Below, one piece after another: positions 12,940 through 24,230 of a DNA stretch of 64,000 nt. A program made the position numbers and the translations under genes. A model generated the notes under the pieces. That model saw only the letters and a list, made by a program, of their open reading frames with translations. It did no database searches and was not told where the DNA came from. The number at the start of each line of letters is the position of its first letter. The stretch's first letter is position 1. The stretch is taken from assembly GCF_029784155.1 (NCBI RefSeq), contig NC_073693.1:26634002-26698001 (forward strand), given 5' to 3'. The DNA comes from Uranotaenia lowii. Lineage: Eukaryota > Arthropoda > Insecta > Diptera > Culicidae.

Positions 12940-13520
12940 TACTCCTGTGTGCGACGTTGGTTAAAAATGAAGAAATAAATTTTTGCCTTAAAAATATCAC
13001 AGGAGAACAGCACTTTTCATGCCTGCTTTTCAACTACTAATTTTGGAATATATTGGCGTCCTGAATTCTAATTATTTGTCAAATTTTGTCTATCACCTAT
13101 AATTTCGTGAAATGACGTTTGAAAATTTCAAAATTGGTCAGTTTTGGGTAAAATTGATCTTCGACAACTGATAAACTAACAACCTACATAAAAACTAAGA
13201 GCTAGTTTTGAAACAATTCATCATCCTTCACTCATTTAAATAGTTAATCAAGCTAAGCTAAGCTAATTTATCATCCTTCACTCATTTAAATACTTGGATT
13301 TTTCCTAAATATTCTTGTTTCAGAGATTCAACACTTAAAAAAAATTAATCCTACAATTACTTCAATCTCAATTATAACATAAAGATAACAATCGTTTCTG
13401 ACGCCTTTCAAAAAAGTTATTAAATAGTTAATATTAAAAGTTGGTGATGGTTTTAAAAATATCAAAAATCAATTTTTAATCAAATTTTCTTAAAAAACTC
13501 ACGTTTTTGAAGATTTGAAA
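12940..13520 (+). repeat. Dispersed repeat R1, copy near 13 kb
   Basis: The part at about 12,940-13,190 is recognisably similar, in reverse complement, to 27,240-27,480. Shared landmarks include GGTGATAGACAAAAT and TCAGGACGCC. The part from about 13,150 (GACAACTGATAAACTAA and following) resembles 40,500 onward in the same orientation. Divergence is high, so this is an old, inactive copy of an unidentified element. No frame codes for a recognisable protein. Confidence 0.5.
13214..13313. repeat. 50-bp tandem duplication
   Basis: The words TCATCCTTCACTCATTTAAA begin at 13,221 and again at 13,271, giving two adjacent copies of a 50-bp segment with few differences. A short (AGCTA)n patch lies between them at about 13,250-13,265. 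Confidence 0.85.
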
Positions 13521-14377
13521 AAAAAATAACAAATAGAATCAGCGCCCCAAAGTTAGTCAAAATTAACTCTTATGTTCCTTGCACCGCAAAAAATGTTAAA
13601 ATTGTTGCCTTGAGTATTTTGTATCAATATGGTTATTCGTAGGAAAAAAGTTGTATATAAAAAAAGGGACTTCTGTGAATTTTAAGACAAAAAAATTGGA
13701 TTTTAGATTATTAAAAATGTTTTAAGTTTTGATTGAGGTGTTGCTTGATTCAAAGTATCCGAAAGTGAACTTTTTCATAAAAAATCATGAATGTCAAAAT
13801 AAAACATGTATAAATAATAATTAACAAAAATTAACCATAATATTGTTTCCAATTAACTTTGGTGACAACATTTTTCCTTAAACATTTTTGTTCGAAAAAT
13901 GAAAACTGAAAGAAAAGAAAAAAAATTAAACCTTAAAGAAGCTCATTATTTGGGTTTAAGATCTTTAATATTAAAAGTTATTTATTTAAAATCACTTTTT
14001 AAGAAAATAAGTCCTAAAAGTGTTCAGTTTTTTTAAGCTTACAAAAATAAATAAGGGATCTTGAAGGCTTCATCTAAAAGAAAAACTTGCTTGGGGTACA
14101 AATCAGATTTATTTTCAACTCTTTTAAACTTGATAAATAAAGATTTTAGTTAAAATCTTTGTGATTGAAATATCTACAAAATAATCAATGTTATATAACA
14201 AATCAACGAAATATATTACCAGCTTAATTTAGCTGAACCTAAAGGTTAAGTTTAAGTTATTTAATCAACAATAATTTATCATTTATACTTCATTTCATTT
14301 TAGAAATCCCGTTAAAAAAAATTTTAAATTAAAGTTAAGATTTTCCAAAGAACGCAATCTTGAAAATTGAGTTCAAA
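13521..14377. other. AT-rich spacer left of the Helitron
   Basis: AT-rich sequence without open frames of note or recognisable element ends. Confidence 0.45.
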
Positions 14378-17300
14378 TCTATTATATAAAATTCTCTTGT
14401 AACGGTGTTTGTAGTACTACTCCTCCGAAACTACCCAAACGATTCGAATGAAATTATTTTTAGAATATTCTGTAGCTATGCGAATCGGTTTATATCGAAT
14501 AAAAACAACACAAAGTGGCATCAATTGTCCGTAATTATTAAATTTGTAGTTTTTTGAATGAAATGAAAGTCATGGCTTCCATTTTTTCGAGATTTTTTTT
14601 TCCTTTGGGCGGTTTGTTTTTCGTCTCCAAGGTCGAGGCGTCGCGACCTGACGTCGTTAGAAGATAGTAACCATGGCATAGCATACTGATCAGTGAGAAT
14701 ATTTTGGCGCGTATTTCTCAACCAAGCATATTTTCAATGCAAGTGGTGGCGATATGATGCCTTGATGTGATTTTTTTTGTTCTTGATTCCTAGCTCATTT
14801 CTACAGCACATGGTTATGAATGACGCCTAGATGTGACTCAGGTTGACATTTTGCTGATCGGATAAAACATATAATATTTGTTTTGCCAAAATCTGAAATT
14901 GAAAAGTCAGGCATCCATTTTTAGAGATTTTCTTTTCTTCGAGGGGTTTGTTTTTCGTCTCCATGGGCGAGGCGTCGCTAGCAAACGTCGTTGCAAGATA
15001 ATACTAACCAAAGCATACTGTTCATTGATCGCTGGAAAAATTTAAAAATTAGGCGCCTATTTCTCAACCATGTACCTATATTTCTTATGCACGTGGGGGC
15101 GATATGCAACCTGGATGTGTTTTTTTCTTGCTTATTTGTAGACAGCACATGGTAATATATAACGCCTAGATGTGACACCGATTGATATTTTATCGATCGA
15201 ATCAAAACCATATAAATGATTTCAAATATAAAAACCATTTTTAATTCGTATTAATTTAAGTAGTAAATTGTTGTCCAAAAAATATGAATTTGGTAAAGAT
15301 AAATATGAAATAATGTTATGACACTTTGCGGACGTTTGAAAATAAGAAATTGGGAAGCTTTACATTCAATTTCGTATAATCCAATACGCCTAGAACGCAG
15401 GACATATTAACTGAACAATAATCTATTCTATTCTATTTTGAGTATTTATAGAGCATTTTAACCAACTTGGTCATTCGTCCTCTCAACAAGAGTCTGTTCT
15501 TTGAAATAGATTAGATAGGATTGAAGTTTTAAAAGGCCGAATGAACTTTTTGATTTTTTGCAAACGTAAATTGAAGTTATCAATAAAATAATCTACTTTT
15601 TAATGACAAAAAGTGAAGATATGCATTTTCTGGAAGAATTTTCAAATAAGAAAGAAGACTATAGCAAGTGCAAACTATCAACTTTTACAAAAAATGTATA
15701 CATTATTTCTTCATCTAAATCATTGTTGAGCCCAAAAAAAAAATTTGATTAAATAAACTTAACTCTTTTTTTTAAAATCATTCACCAAAAAACTGTTTAC
15801 ACGTTAACTGTTTGTTTAGACACAATTCAAGTACAAACTTAACATGAAAAATGTGTTTTTGTTTTACATATTTTTTCTGTATAGAAGAGACTTTCGATTC
15901 ACTTTTTTGTTGAAAAGTTTTTTTTGTGATTAATATTCCCGGGGCAACAGATTTTTATGATGAACTTTTAATATGACCTGAAAGTGTTAAAAATAATATT
16001 AATTCCTGTAATTTCTTAAGTGGAATAAGTGAAAACGCGCCATTTAGCTATAAAACATCTACAATTTAAGAATTTTATCTCCAGAATGGCCAGAAAGGAT
16101 ATCCCGAGTGTTGAATCTGAAGCGGAAAATTATTATAAAGTTTTTCTGTAAATCAAGGAATAAATCAATCAATTTATTCCGGAGAAAAACTTAGGATATA
16201 GCAATGAAAGTTGATAAAACAGACAAACAAGAACAAGTATTAAATTAATTTTAAAGTCTTTTCACTAACGCATCTGAAAAAGACCTATGTGTTTTCACTT
16301 GCCCCAGTAAATGGGACAAATGTATACTGCGATATTTCTTTTTGTCAACATAACTAATATTTTTTTTTGATAATCTTATTTTTTTCAGAAAATATGAAAG
16401 TTGAACTGTAGTGATATTCGTTTGCATTTGCCCCGGTGTTTCATTTATGAAATGAACTCATGAAACCATCGAAGCCTGAACAGATAATTTCATTTCTATC
16501 TATTAAATTTTAAAAAATCTGCTTTTCAATTAAATGTTATTAAATCTTAAAAATATTACGTAATCCTAAATGAAATCGCAGATCACCACCAACAATGTTC
16601 AGGAAATTTTGAAATCAGAACATCCCAATGCTTCAATTAGAATTTTAAAAAAAATGGGTTAATATATCTAAACATATGTTTTCCTCTTTTCAAAACCAAT
16701 CGTTTCATTGATTAATTGGGTTAAAGTTCAAAGGAATTAATTTGCATTTTTTGCTTGAATGAAAAAAAGGAATTTGCAGCATACAAAATTGTCAGATTTA
16801 ATGCCATGACAAGTGCTTTTTGGGAACATTTTAAGTTGAAATGTGTAAAGTCTATAACTTAAGTATCAGGCGAAACTTTTTGGAAATGATTTTGGTGAAA
16901 ATATGAATTTTAATTCCAACTGCTGCGAAGCATGAGGATGGTGAATAAAAAGCTTTTTGAAAATGGTTAGTAAAAAATCTTTTCTTATGTGTTTCATTTC
17001 TTCAGCTCTAAAAAATACACCATCCAAAGCTAATTGGGAGTTGAAAGTACTGCGTTAGGCAAAATATTCAGCAAAAACTTCAAAAATTGACCCGATATTC
17101 AAAATTCTATTTTAAAAAAGATTCATAAGCAATATATTCTAAAAAATGAAAAACTTTTTATTTAGGTTTAAACTTTAATGTGAACTCGAACAAAACGGAA
17201 AAAATCTACTAATAAATTGAATACAGCAAATGAAACATACATAATATCAACATACAGTTATTTATGGAACAAGTTGAAAAAAATGGATTTCAAGAGACCC

Positions 17301-17446
17301 GTTGAGTTAAAATTCTTAGGTTCAATTTTGATAGAATTACGGGACGGTTTGAGTAAAGGGAAAGAAGGGAAATTCAAAGAAAACTAGGAAAAATGGCGTC
17401 CATACCAAGTTGAATATGGTAAGACGAAGTTTACCGGGTCTGCTAG
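14378..17446 (+). mobile_element. Non-autonomous Helitron-like element
   Basis: The left end begins A|TC at 14,378 with TCTATTATATAAAATTCTC. It runs into the leader typical of insect Helitrons: TGTAACGGTGTTTGTAG, then CTCCTCCGAAACTACC, then an ACGATTCGAATGAAAT-like word. The right end reads GACGAAGTTTACCGGGTC, then TGCTAG at 17,441-17,446, followed by T. Helitrons insert between A and T, start with TC, end with CTRR after a GC-rich subterminal patch, and make no target duplication; all of this fits. The 3.07-kb interior has no Rep/helicase frame, so the copy is non-autonomous or decayed. It contains a two-unit tandem repeat at 14.54-15.24 kb. The interior is AT-rich, and other insertions may be nested in it. 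Confidence 0.75.
14541..15238. repeat. Tandem duplication of about 337 bp inside the Helitron
   Basis: Two diverged units are placed head to tail. Shared landmarks are GGTTTGTTTTTCGTCTCCA at 14,611 and 14,945, CGAGGCGTCGC shortly after each, GCGATATG, CAGCACATGGT, and ACGCCTAGATGTGAC at 14,823 and 15,162. The offset is 334-339 bp. No frame spans the units. Confidence 0.85.
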
Positions 17447-18055
17447 TTTATTCTATAAAAGTGGCTTTAACATGTTTTGTTTAGGGAAATTTTGAATTTT
17501 AACTCCGAATCTAAACTTTGCATTTTTAGCTTGTATTGAGAACTCTAAATTCTTAATATTTAATGAATTTCTGAATTTTAATTTCAAACTAGAATTCCAA
17601 AACTCCAAACAATATTAATGAAACATGAATAGCATTTTATAACAAAATCCTCAACTAGAATTCTCTTATTTGAATTTTGAATCTTTGATTTCATTTATGT
17701 ACATTTCTTTCAATGAATTATTCGTAATTTAACTGGTGAATCTGAATAAAAATTCTGATATATCAATTCTGGATCACCACTATGGAACTTTTAAAAGTTT
17801 CAAATCTGCTTAAATGTTGAGAGTGAAAATTTCAAATCTAAATCTTAAAAATTGTTTATATTAAATACCTTTTCTAAATATTGTAGAATGATGAGTTTCG
17901 AAGATGGGAAATTAATCTTATTTTAGTTTTAAATAAAAACCTGAAATTCGAATCAGGATTTTGTCCCAATGATGAACCGAAATGAATATCAAGAATAATA
18001 AACAGGAAACAGATTCCACATTCCGGTCACAGGCAAAAAATTCTGAATTTATATT
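17447..18055. other. AT-rich low-complexity spacer (GAATT/TTTGAAT-rich)
   Basis: The sequence is dominated by imperfect GAATTCTAAA/TTTTGAATCT-type words at about 17,480-17,780, giving a quasi-repetitive texture without a fixed period. No gene is visible. Confidence 0.45.
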
Positions 18056-18059
18056 TAAA

Positions 18060-18361
18060 AAAAATTGAACCAAATACTTTCCGCACAGATATTGTCCGCA
18101 CTTATCCGGGCAGGGAAAATCCAAGCTTTTTTTATCTGAAAACCTTGCAAAATTTGGGCATTCGAATTCATAATTTACAACTCAAGAACAGGACAATATC
18201 CGGGCAGACTTGGGAATTCATCAATTATCGAGACAAATAACCCAGCTTATTTGATAAACTTTGCTTAAAAATTGTTATCAAACAATTTAAATTTTTCTTT
18301 GATATTGCGAATAAGGTTAGGACATTCGGTAAAATCCAAACAATCTGGCAACCTCAGTGAG
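18060..18361 (-). mobile_element. TAAGGTTGCC-family element, degenerate copy
   Basis: Read on the minus strand this begins TGAGGTTGCCAGATTG (from 18,361). Further in it carries CTGCCCGGATATTG and an AATGCCC...TTTTGCAAGGTTTTCAGAT segment that matches copies at 52.2 and 20.7 kb. The far end near 18,060-18,110 (TGCCCGGATAAGTGCGG) is decayed, and no target duplication can be read. Confidence 0.65.
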
Positions 18362-18598
18362 TCTAATCTCATTGAAAACTTTATATTGGAAACTTTGAAC
18401 TGTACCCAAAATTCATTCACCAACTTCTTTTGCAAATATTCTTTGATAGCGTTTTTCGAGTAAAGTCTTTAAATGACTATCAACAAGTGAGATTTTTTTT
18501 TATGGAAAACTGTAGTAGAATGGTGGACTTAGGATAAGATTTCGAGGTTTTGACATTAGTTCTAAGTCGAGATTGTTACTCTTGATTCGCTTTAGTCG
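18362..18598. other. Short spacer, nothing recognised
   Basis: AT-rich sequence between two mobile elements; no open frame of note. Confidence 0.4.
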
Positions 18599-19316
18599 TT
18601 AAGGGGGGGGGGTAGGTTCAAACGGGTAAAAAAAACACCATTTTCCCGATTTTTTTTTAGAGCTATCGTTCAAACAAATGTATTCAAATTTTTTGCATTA
18701 TAGAAAGCGTTGATAAAAGAACATTTAGTAATTTTTTCGTAGAAAAATATTGAAAAATGAGCCGGTGACGGAGCACTTTCGAGGATGCCTGTTAGAAAAC
18801 AGGATTTGCGGTGGACACTGTATCTCAGCACAGAATCATCTGAAGTCAAAAAATCAGAGCAAAATATTTTTAAAAGATGTTTTTCTGGACCCCAACGTTT
18901 GTATTTAACTTAAAAAAAATGTTTATGAAATTTTTGTGGCTGTTTGAAATAACAACTACGTTTTTTCACGAAAAAATCCGCCATTTTTTATCTGGTAAAT
19001 CTCCCCGAAGTAAAAAAAAAAAAAACGTTGGGGTCTGGTATATTATATGTAGAAAATATGTTCCAAATTTGCAAATGACGATGTCCACGGACTTTAAAAA
19101 TGTGCTTTCGAGAAAAACGCGTTTGAAGTTTCTGCTCTTGCTTTCTTGCAGTATTAGATAGGAGGAGATAAAGGCCTATAAACTCTACAGTTTTGCTTCA
19201 ATTGACTTGAAAATTTGACACAATATTCTTGAAATGTTTTACAATAAGAAAATAATAAAAAAAAAAATCGATTTTTTGAAAGTCTTAGACCCAACACCCC
19301 CCCCCCCCCCCCTTAA
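18599..19316. mobile_element. TTAA-flanked non-autonomous element (piggyBac-type)
   Basis: The left boundary is TTAA (18,599-18,602) followed by about ten Gs and TAGGTT. The right boundary is GACCCAACA followed by about sixteen Cs and TTAA (19,313-19,316). The G/C runs plus (G)T-GGT words form imperfect terminal inverted repeats, and a duplicated TTAA is the hallmark target site of piggyBac-like transposons. The roughly 710-bp interior contains only a 94-codon frame with no transposase similarity, so this is a MITE-like derivative. An internal inverted pair, GACCCCAACGTTTG near 18,887 and AACGTTGGGGTC near 19,024, suggests further secondary structure. Confidence 0.72.
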
Positions 19317-20330
19317 TCAAAATTTTATTTAAAACTCAAAATATTGTGTTTGGAGAAGAACATTTGGTGACATTTATCGGACATTCAAACATTCATGTAC
19401 ATGGATACCCTAAAATTGAACACAAGTTAAGTTATTAGCATTTTTGTGACACTGCATTATCTTTGCAAAATAAATAAAAAAAAATCAGCCAAGAACACAA
19501 AAAAAAAAAAACAATTCGATCAACAAGTATTTACCAAAGGTTTTAAAATCTGAATAAAAATTGATATTTTTATTGATGTTCATGAGGTTCACTGTTCTTG
19601 TAAACATCAACTTGTTTTTATTGCTCAAATCGACATAGAATAAAATCTTAATGAGGAAGTAATGATGTTCAATTTTTATTTTTATTAATTTTATTTTAGC
19701 TCATTTGGATTATTTTCAATTGCTTGGATTTTTAAATGAGTTAATTTTTTTAAGTTTCTCCTTACGTTTTATCAAAACACTGTGTTGTTTTCCCTTTTCA
19801 ATTTTAAATTGACTTTAATTTCATTTTCTGTACTGATTTTTGATGACAATTGTTCTTCTCAAGTTCCAGTGATTGTTTTTAAAAACAAGTGGAATCAATT
19901 TAAAAAGTTTTGAATATTTTAAGTGGCATCCCAAAGCCCGAAACTTGCAAAAAATTTATCATTTATTAATTTTCATTAAAACTATCTTTCATTAATGTTG
20001 GCTTACGCAAAAATTCTACCCCTTTTTAAATAACAATAAGGATTTTTTTTTAAAGTTTTTCAAGTTAAATCTAAACAAGCTATTTTGTGATGTCTGCTAA
20101 TGATAGTGTAAAAAGAAGTAAAATATGATTAACCTTAAACAATATTTGAAAATTTTAAGCGAATCGCTATTGCCACTCAAGGCAAGAAGAAGGAAGTTTC
20201 GAGAAAAAAAAATCAAAAGAAAGAAATTGTTATTGATTAAGTTTCGGTCAAACTATCCATATTGAAAAAGACACGATTTTTATAAAATAATCAAAATTTT
20301 ACCCAGATTAATTTGCGAAAGTTATATATA
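19317..20330. other. AT-rich spacer, nothing recognised
   Basis: Low-GC sequence, no open frame above 60 codons of interest, no recognisable termini. Confidence 0.45.
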
Positions 20331-20332
20331 AA

Positions 20333-20385
20333 TAAAGGTTGCCATATTGCCCGGTTTTTTCTGGGCAATCTGGCAACTTTTATTT
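20333..20385. mobile_element. Hairpin remnant of the TAAGGTTGCC family
   Basis: AAAGGTTGCCATATTGCCCGG, six Ts, then CTGGGCAATCTGGCAACTTTT form a near-perfect inverted repeat of about 21 bp per arm. Both arms correspond to the outer 5' end of the family (TAAGGTTGCCAGATTGCCCGG). The body of the element is absent, so this is a fold-back mini-element or a deletion product. Confidence 0.75.
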
Positions 20386-20659
20386 GAAGAGAGAACTTAA
20401 CATTTTGAATTTTTGGTGAACTATTTAATGAATATTCATGTATTTCAATGTCATCGCCAGGAGGAATCTCTTACAGGAATAATTTGTACATTCAGCTGAA
20501 GTTTCTTGCATAAATGCGGATGACTTTTTGTTTGGCCTGGTCGAACTCCGATCATTTGTGCTTAGGTATAAAAAAAACTCAGGAAACAATTTCAGATGAA
20601 ATATCTTAGTTGAGAAAGTATTATAAACTTTAGTATCATTGGAGTTGTCAACGAAAAAA

Positions 20660-21065
20660 ACATCACCCCGATATTCAATACAAAATTTTATATAGTCTGG
20701 CTGGGCCTTGTTGCCAGATTTCATGGAAAAACCCGGCAAACCAAATACAAAAAAATTTAGTAAACCATTTTTTTTTCCACCAAAACGAAATTTTTTGAAC
20801 AAGTTTTAAAAAAAATTATGAAAGGTTTTTTGAAAGTCCTAAATACGAATTAAAATCTACTAATAAGTTTTGATGAAAAAAATTTCCAATTTTTTCTCGA
20901 TTTTTATTGAGTAATTCCTGGAATTTCATCAAATTTGCCCGGATATTGCCCGGATTTTTGGTCGTCAATTTTGAAATGAAATGCCCGGATTTTGCCCAGG
21001 TTTTTTCATAAAATCGCCAGGATTTGTACAGCCCGAATACGTGCTGAAAAAATTCTTTCAACCTT
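20660..21065 (+). mobile_element. TAAGGTTGCC-family element, 5'-truncated copy
   Basis: Similarity to the 25.4 and 52.2 kb copies starts near CCCGATATTCAATACAAA. It continues through the AAACGAAATTT...AAGTTTTGATGA core, TTTGCCCGGATATTGCCCGG, and ends ATTCTTTCAACCTTA at 21,065. The 5' terminal repeat is missing. Frames of 125 and 81 codons on the minus strand here are translations of the repeat, not genes. Confidence 0.8.
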
Positions 21066-21279
21066 AATTGAATTTCATGTGTTAAATAAAACTATGAAAA
21101 AATTGGCAACGGCTTTTAAGCAATTTAACAAATAAATTAAAATACCTTCTTCAGGCCCATTGCTTAATTAAATGTTTAATTTTGTTTAAAAATGCCTTAT
21201 CAGTGTATTTATTATGAAATATACGATTGAATTATTCCTGAATGCACTGCATACAAAAATCGTTAAACATGTTTAGGCA

Positions 21280-21545
21280 GTACCGTAAACTGGGGTTAAT
21301 TTTTTGAACGGGATAACATTTATCAACATGAAACTTTTCTGAAGATCATAAATATCTTTTTCTTAAGTTTATGCAAACCTCAAATTGTTTTCTTCGTTCG
21401 AAAGCTGAAACATCAAGCTCAAGCATCCAGTGAAACTTGGTTTTTATTAAAAAAATAAGTATTTTTGGTGAAAATTTGAATGTCGGATTCTTTAAAAAAA
21501 AATTTCCCAAGGCATGCAACAAATACTTCGGCTGATGAAATGGAA
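21280..21545 (+). mobile_element. One-ended fragment related to the 42.6-kb TIR element
   Basis: GTACCGTAAACTGGGGTTAA at 21,280 closely matches the terminal repeat of the element at 42,595-43,527 (GTACCGTAAACTGGGTGAAC on its right end). No matching second terminus is visible to the right, so the fragment's other limit is arbitrary. Confidence 0.45.
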
Positions 21546-21651
21546 GCACTTGAAAGAAAATAATTGACTTCTAGTGAAAGTTCAATGTTTCAGCTATGTG
21601 CGGATTTTTTGTTTGTTTCTACATTACCGCGAAGAAGAGATTTTATTTATT

Positions 21652-21905
21652 TAAAGCTGGATTGCACATTTTTTCCAGCTATATACGGACCGGAGAAATC
21701 CGGGCATCTTTATTCAAAAACAAAACCCGGGCATTTATCCTCGAAATCCATAAATCTGGGCAATATCCGGGCAAATTTGATCAAAGTCTTGGGATTATTC
21801 CATAAAAATCAAGAAGAAAACAAGGGAAAAAAATGTCAACAAAAATATCTGCACATTTTAAATTATATTTCAGACTTTCAAAAACCATTTCATGATAATA
21901 AAGAT
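21652..21905 (-). mobile_element. TAAGGTTGCC-family element, minus-strand partial copy
   Basis: The reverse complement of the family's 3' half is visible. GGATTGCACATTTTTTCCAGC corresponds to the decayed 3' terminus, followed by CGGACCGGAGAAATCCGGGC, AAAACCCGGGCATTT, GGGCAATATCCGGGCAAATT and the core GACTTTCAAAAACC. It stops near 21,905, where a second copy abuts. A 187-codon plus-strand frame crosses this copy and the next and is not a gene. Confidence 0.7.
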
Positions 21906-21915
21906 AATATCTGTT

Positions 21916-22285
21916 TAAGGTTGCCAGAAATTTTTCAGCACATATCCAGCCTATTTTATAAACACCTAGCAAAATTCAGGCATCTGATTTCAAAACTGCC
22001 GATCAAAATCCAGGAAATATCAGGAAAAATTTGGCACAACAAAATTCGAGAAAAAAAACTATTTATCAAAACTAATCAGGAGATTTCAAATCGTATTTTA
22101 AGCTTCCATGAAACCTTATTTTCATAAAACATGTTCTAAAAATTTCGTTGAAGAAGTATAGAAAAATTACAACATAATTTGTTTTTTTTTGTTCAATTTG
22201 GCAAGTAAGGTGAATTAATCAGGGCGAGCCGGACCGGACTTTTTCAAAATTCTGTTCAAATATCCGGGCAAACCCGGATCGAAAC
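21916..22285 (-). mobile_element. TAAGGTTGCC-family element, minus-strand copy
   Basis: It opens with TAAGGTTGCCAGAAATTTTT at 21,916 (the 3' terminus in reverse complement). It proceeds through degenerate AATCCAGGAAATATCAGG words and reaches GGACCGGACTTTTTC and AATATCCGGGCAAACCCGGAT near 22,285. The outermost 5' terminal bases are missing, where a further copy follows. Confidence 0.65.
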
Positions 22286-22497
22286 GGAAAATCTAGAAAG
22301 CTTGAACTCAATATTCAATATTATAATGATTAAATTTTAGTTTTTTTTGTAAGTTTTTGGATATATAATGAAAAAATCCGGGGAAAATCCAGGCTTTTTT
22401 TAAGAAATTTGTGCAGCAGGGTCACATCGGACTTTTCCTTAATTTTGTGACATAAATCCGGCAATTCCGGATAAAACCGGGCAATCTGGCAACCTTA
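22286..22497 (-). mobile_element. TAAGGTTGCC-family element, internally deleted minus copy
   Basis: It carries AATCCGGGGAAAATCCAGGC and a decayed GGACTTTTCC...ATTTTGTGACATAAATCCGG patch. The 5' terminus is intact in reverse complement: GATAAAACCGGGCAATCTGG followed by CAACCTTA, ending at 22,497. Compared with full copies of 460-500 bp, most of the interior is missing or diverged. Confidence 0.6.
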
Positions 22498-24230
22498 GTC
22501 TAACCACACAGGGGTATTCTCTCTCTCAATTAGAGGCAATTACAATTCGTCATATAATTTTGGGGACATCCATTGGTTGCGTAACGCTTCTAAGGGGCGA
22601 AATGTGTGCTTGTAAACAGTTTGCAGGATAAGAAATTATTTATTTCCTCGCTTGAGATTTTTCAACGGCCCTTTTTTGTTAAGGGTTGCTGCTTCTGCTG
22701 TGAAGTTTGAACATTGGAATGGTAATTTTCGTGCTATCAAACAGTTTTAGTTAACAAGCTCAAACAAAACCTACTCGCCGACTAGTGAACCGTCAGTAAA
22801 AGATAAGTTATTGTCTCGAAATTTTTCGTTATTTTTAGTGTTACTATCGATCGAAGGCTTTTGAATGTTTCATGGCCTTAGCCCAACTCATGACATGAAA
22901 CTGATCTGTGCAAGGATATGTCCAGTGAGATGTTCAAGCTTTTGATTGACCATATGGAAAAGATCAAAATAATGTGTATCCGTAGTTTATAAAAGTGTTG
23001 TTTTTTTATGAATATGATTTTCCTGTTTTTTTTTTATAAGAACAGGTTAACTTTTGGAAGAACTTATAATATTTTATTAATAGGTATATATTAATAAATA
23101 TTTTATAACATATATTCATCCATCATAAGATTTATTTACATGATTTGAGATAACAGAATATTTTGTAGTATTTTTACCCCTAAATGTATGCAGCAGACTA
23201 ACACTTTTTCCATAAAAACATTATTGACAGAAAAAATGTAAAATTTAATTCGAACAAAACCAAAAATTACTGCAATTAATGCTTTATGCGTTGTGACATC
23301 ACAAAGCCATTGAAGTTGAAAAGTTGACGGTAGGTTTCAAACAAATAGTCCAAGTCCATCACAGCTAACACATCCCTCACTGACTGAAACGTCGGGCGGT
23401 TTTCCTAAACTATGCTTGTTATTGTTGTTGTTTTTGGAAATAGCATATATCTCTTGTATTATCTCAGAATATAAGATTTTTTTTTGCGTTAAATGAATTA
23501 AAATAGGATCATTATACTCCTAGCTGTCAGCTTATTTATGTGAACTTAGAGTTTCCTTCGCAGATGATATTCTTCATACCAGCTCCTCGACCCTCGAAAC
23601 TGCAGCAGCTAAGCTTCAAGATGGAAGGAAGTATATTTTTTACAGTCACAATTTCAATTAAACTTTATTACCACAGCAAAGAAAATAAAGACCCAACCCA
23701 GATCTCGAGCTCACCGCCACAACCTCCATTTTCTTCCGGTTTCAACTCCATTGTTTGAAAAAAAAAAATGGTGGTAAAAAACTACGACGGAAAACCACCT
23801 CAAACCACCTCTCTCTGTGAGTGGGGGAGGGCAAATTTTCACTATGAAGTGGCGCGACTGCTGGCAGGTGTTTTTCCGGATGAACCAGTTCTTTAGCTAG
23901 CTCCAGGTAACGTAGTCGGCCTTCTGACCGGGAGTTATCCGGTGAAAATTCTCTCTCTGGCAACTGTTCCGACGAAGAAGACGACAACGATTCTGAGGCT
24001 GAGAACAATAACCGAGGTCACATTCCTTCATTTAAATTTTTCCGCTTTTCCGCTTTTTCGCTACCAACGACAACGACGACGCCGGCATTCAGAAATCTGG
24101 CCTTTCTCTGGGTAGCCCCCGAGAGCGATTTTCCTTCCTGCCTTTGCGGGTGTTAATCTATTCTATTCACTTTGATTGATAACTCGAGCAGTAAGTTGTG
24201 ATTGTTTCAAAATTATACTCTATGCAAAAC
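22498..24230. other. Mixed stretch ending in a moderate-GC island
   Basis: The first part is AT-rich. About 23,540-24,180 has balanced composition with CGACGACGA-type runs. Frames are short: 72 codons at 23540-23758 plus and 88 codons at 23742-24008 minus, the latter serine/glutamate-rich. No gene is recognised. Confidence 0.4.

Noticed and set aside
21564..22127. 187-codon plus-strand frame
   Set aside because: It crosses two adjacent minus-strand copies of the same mobile element and translates their repeats.
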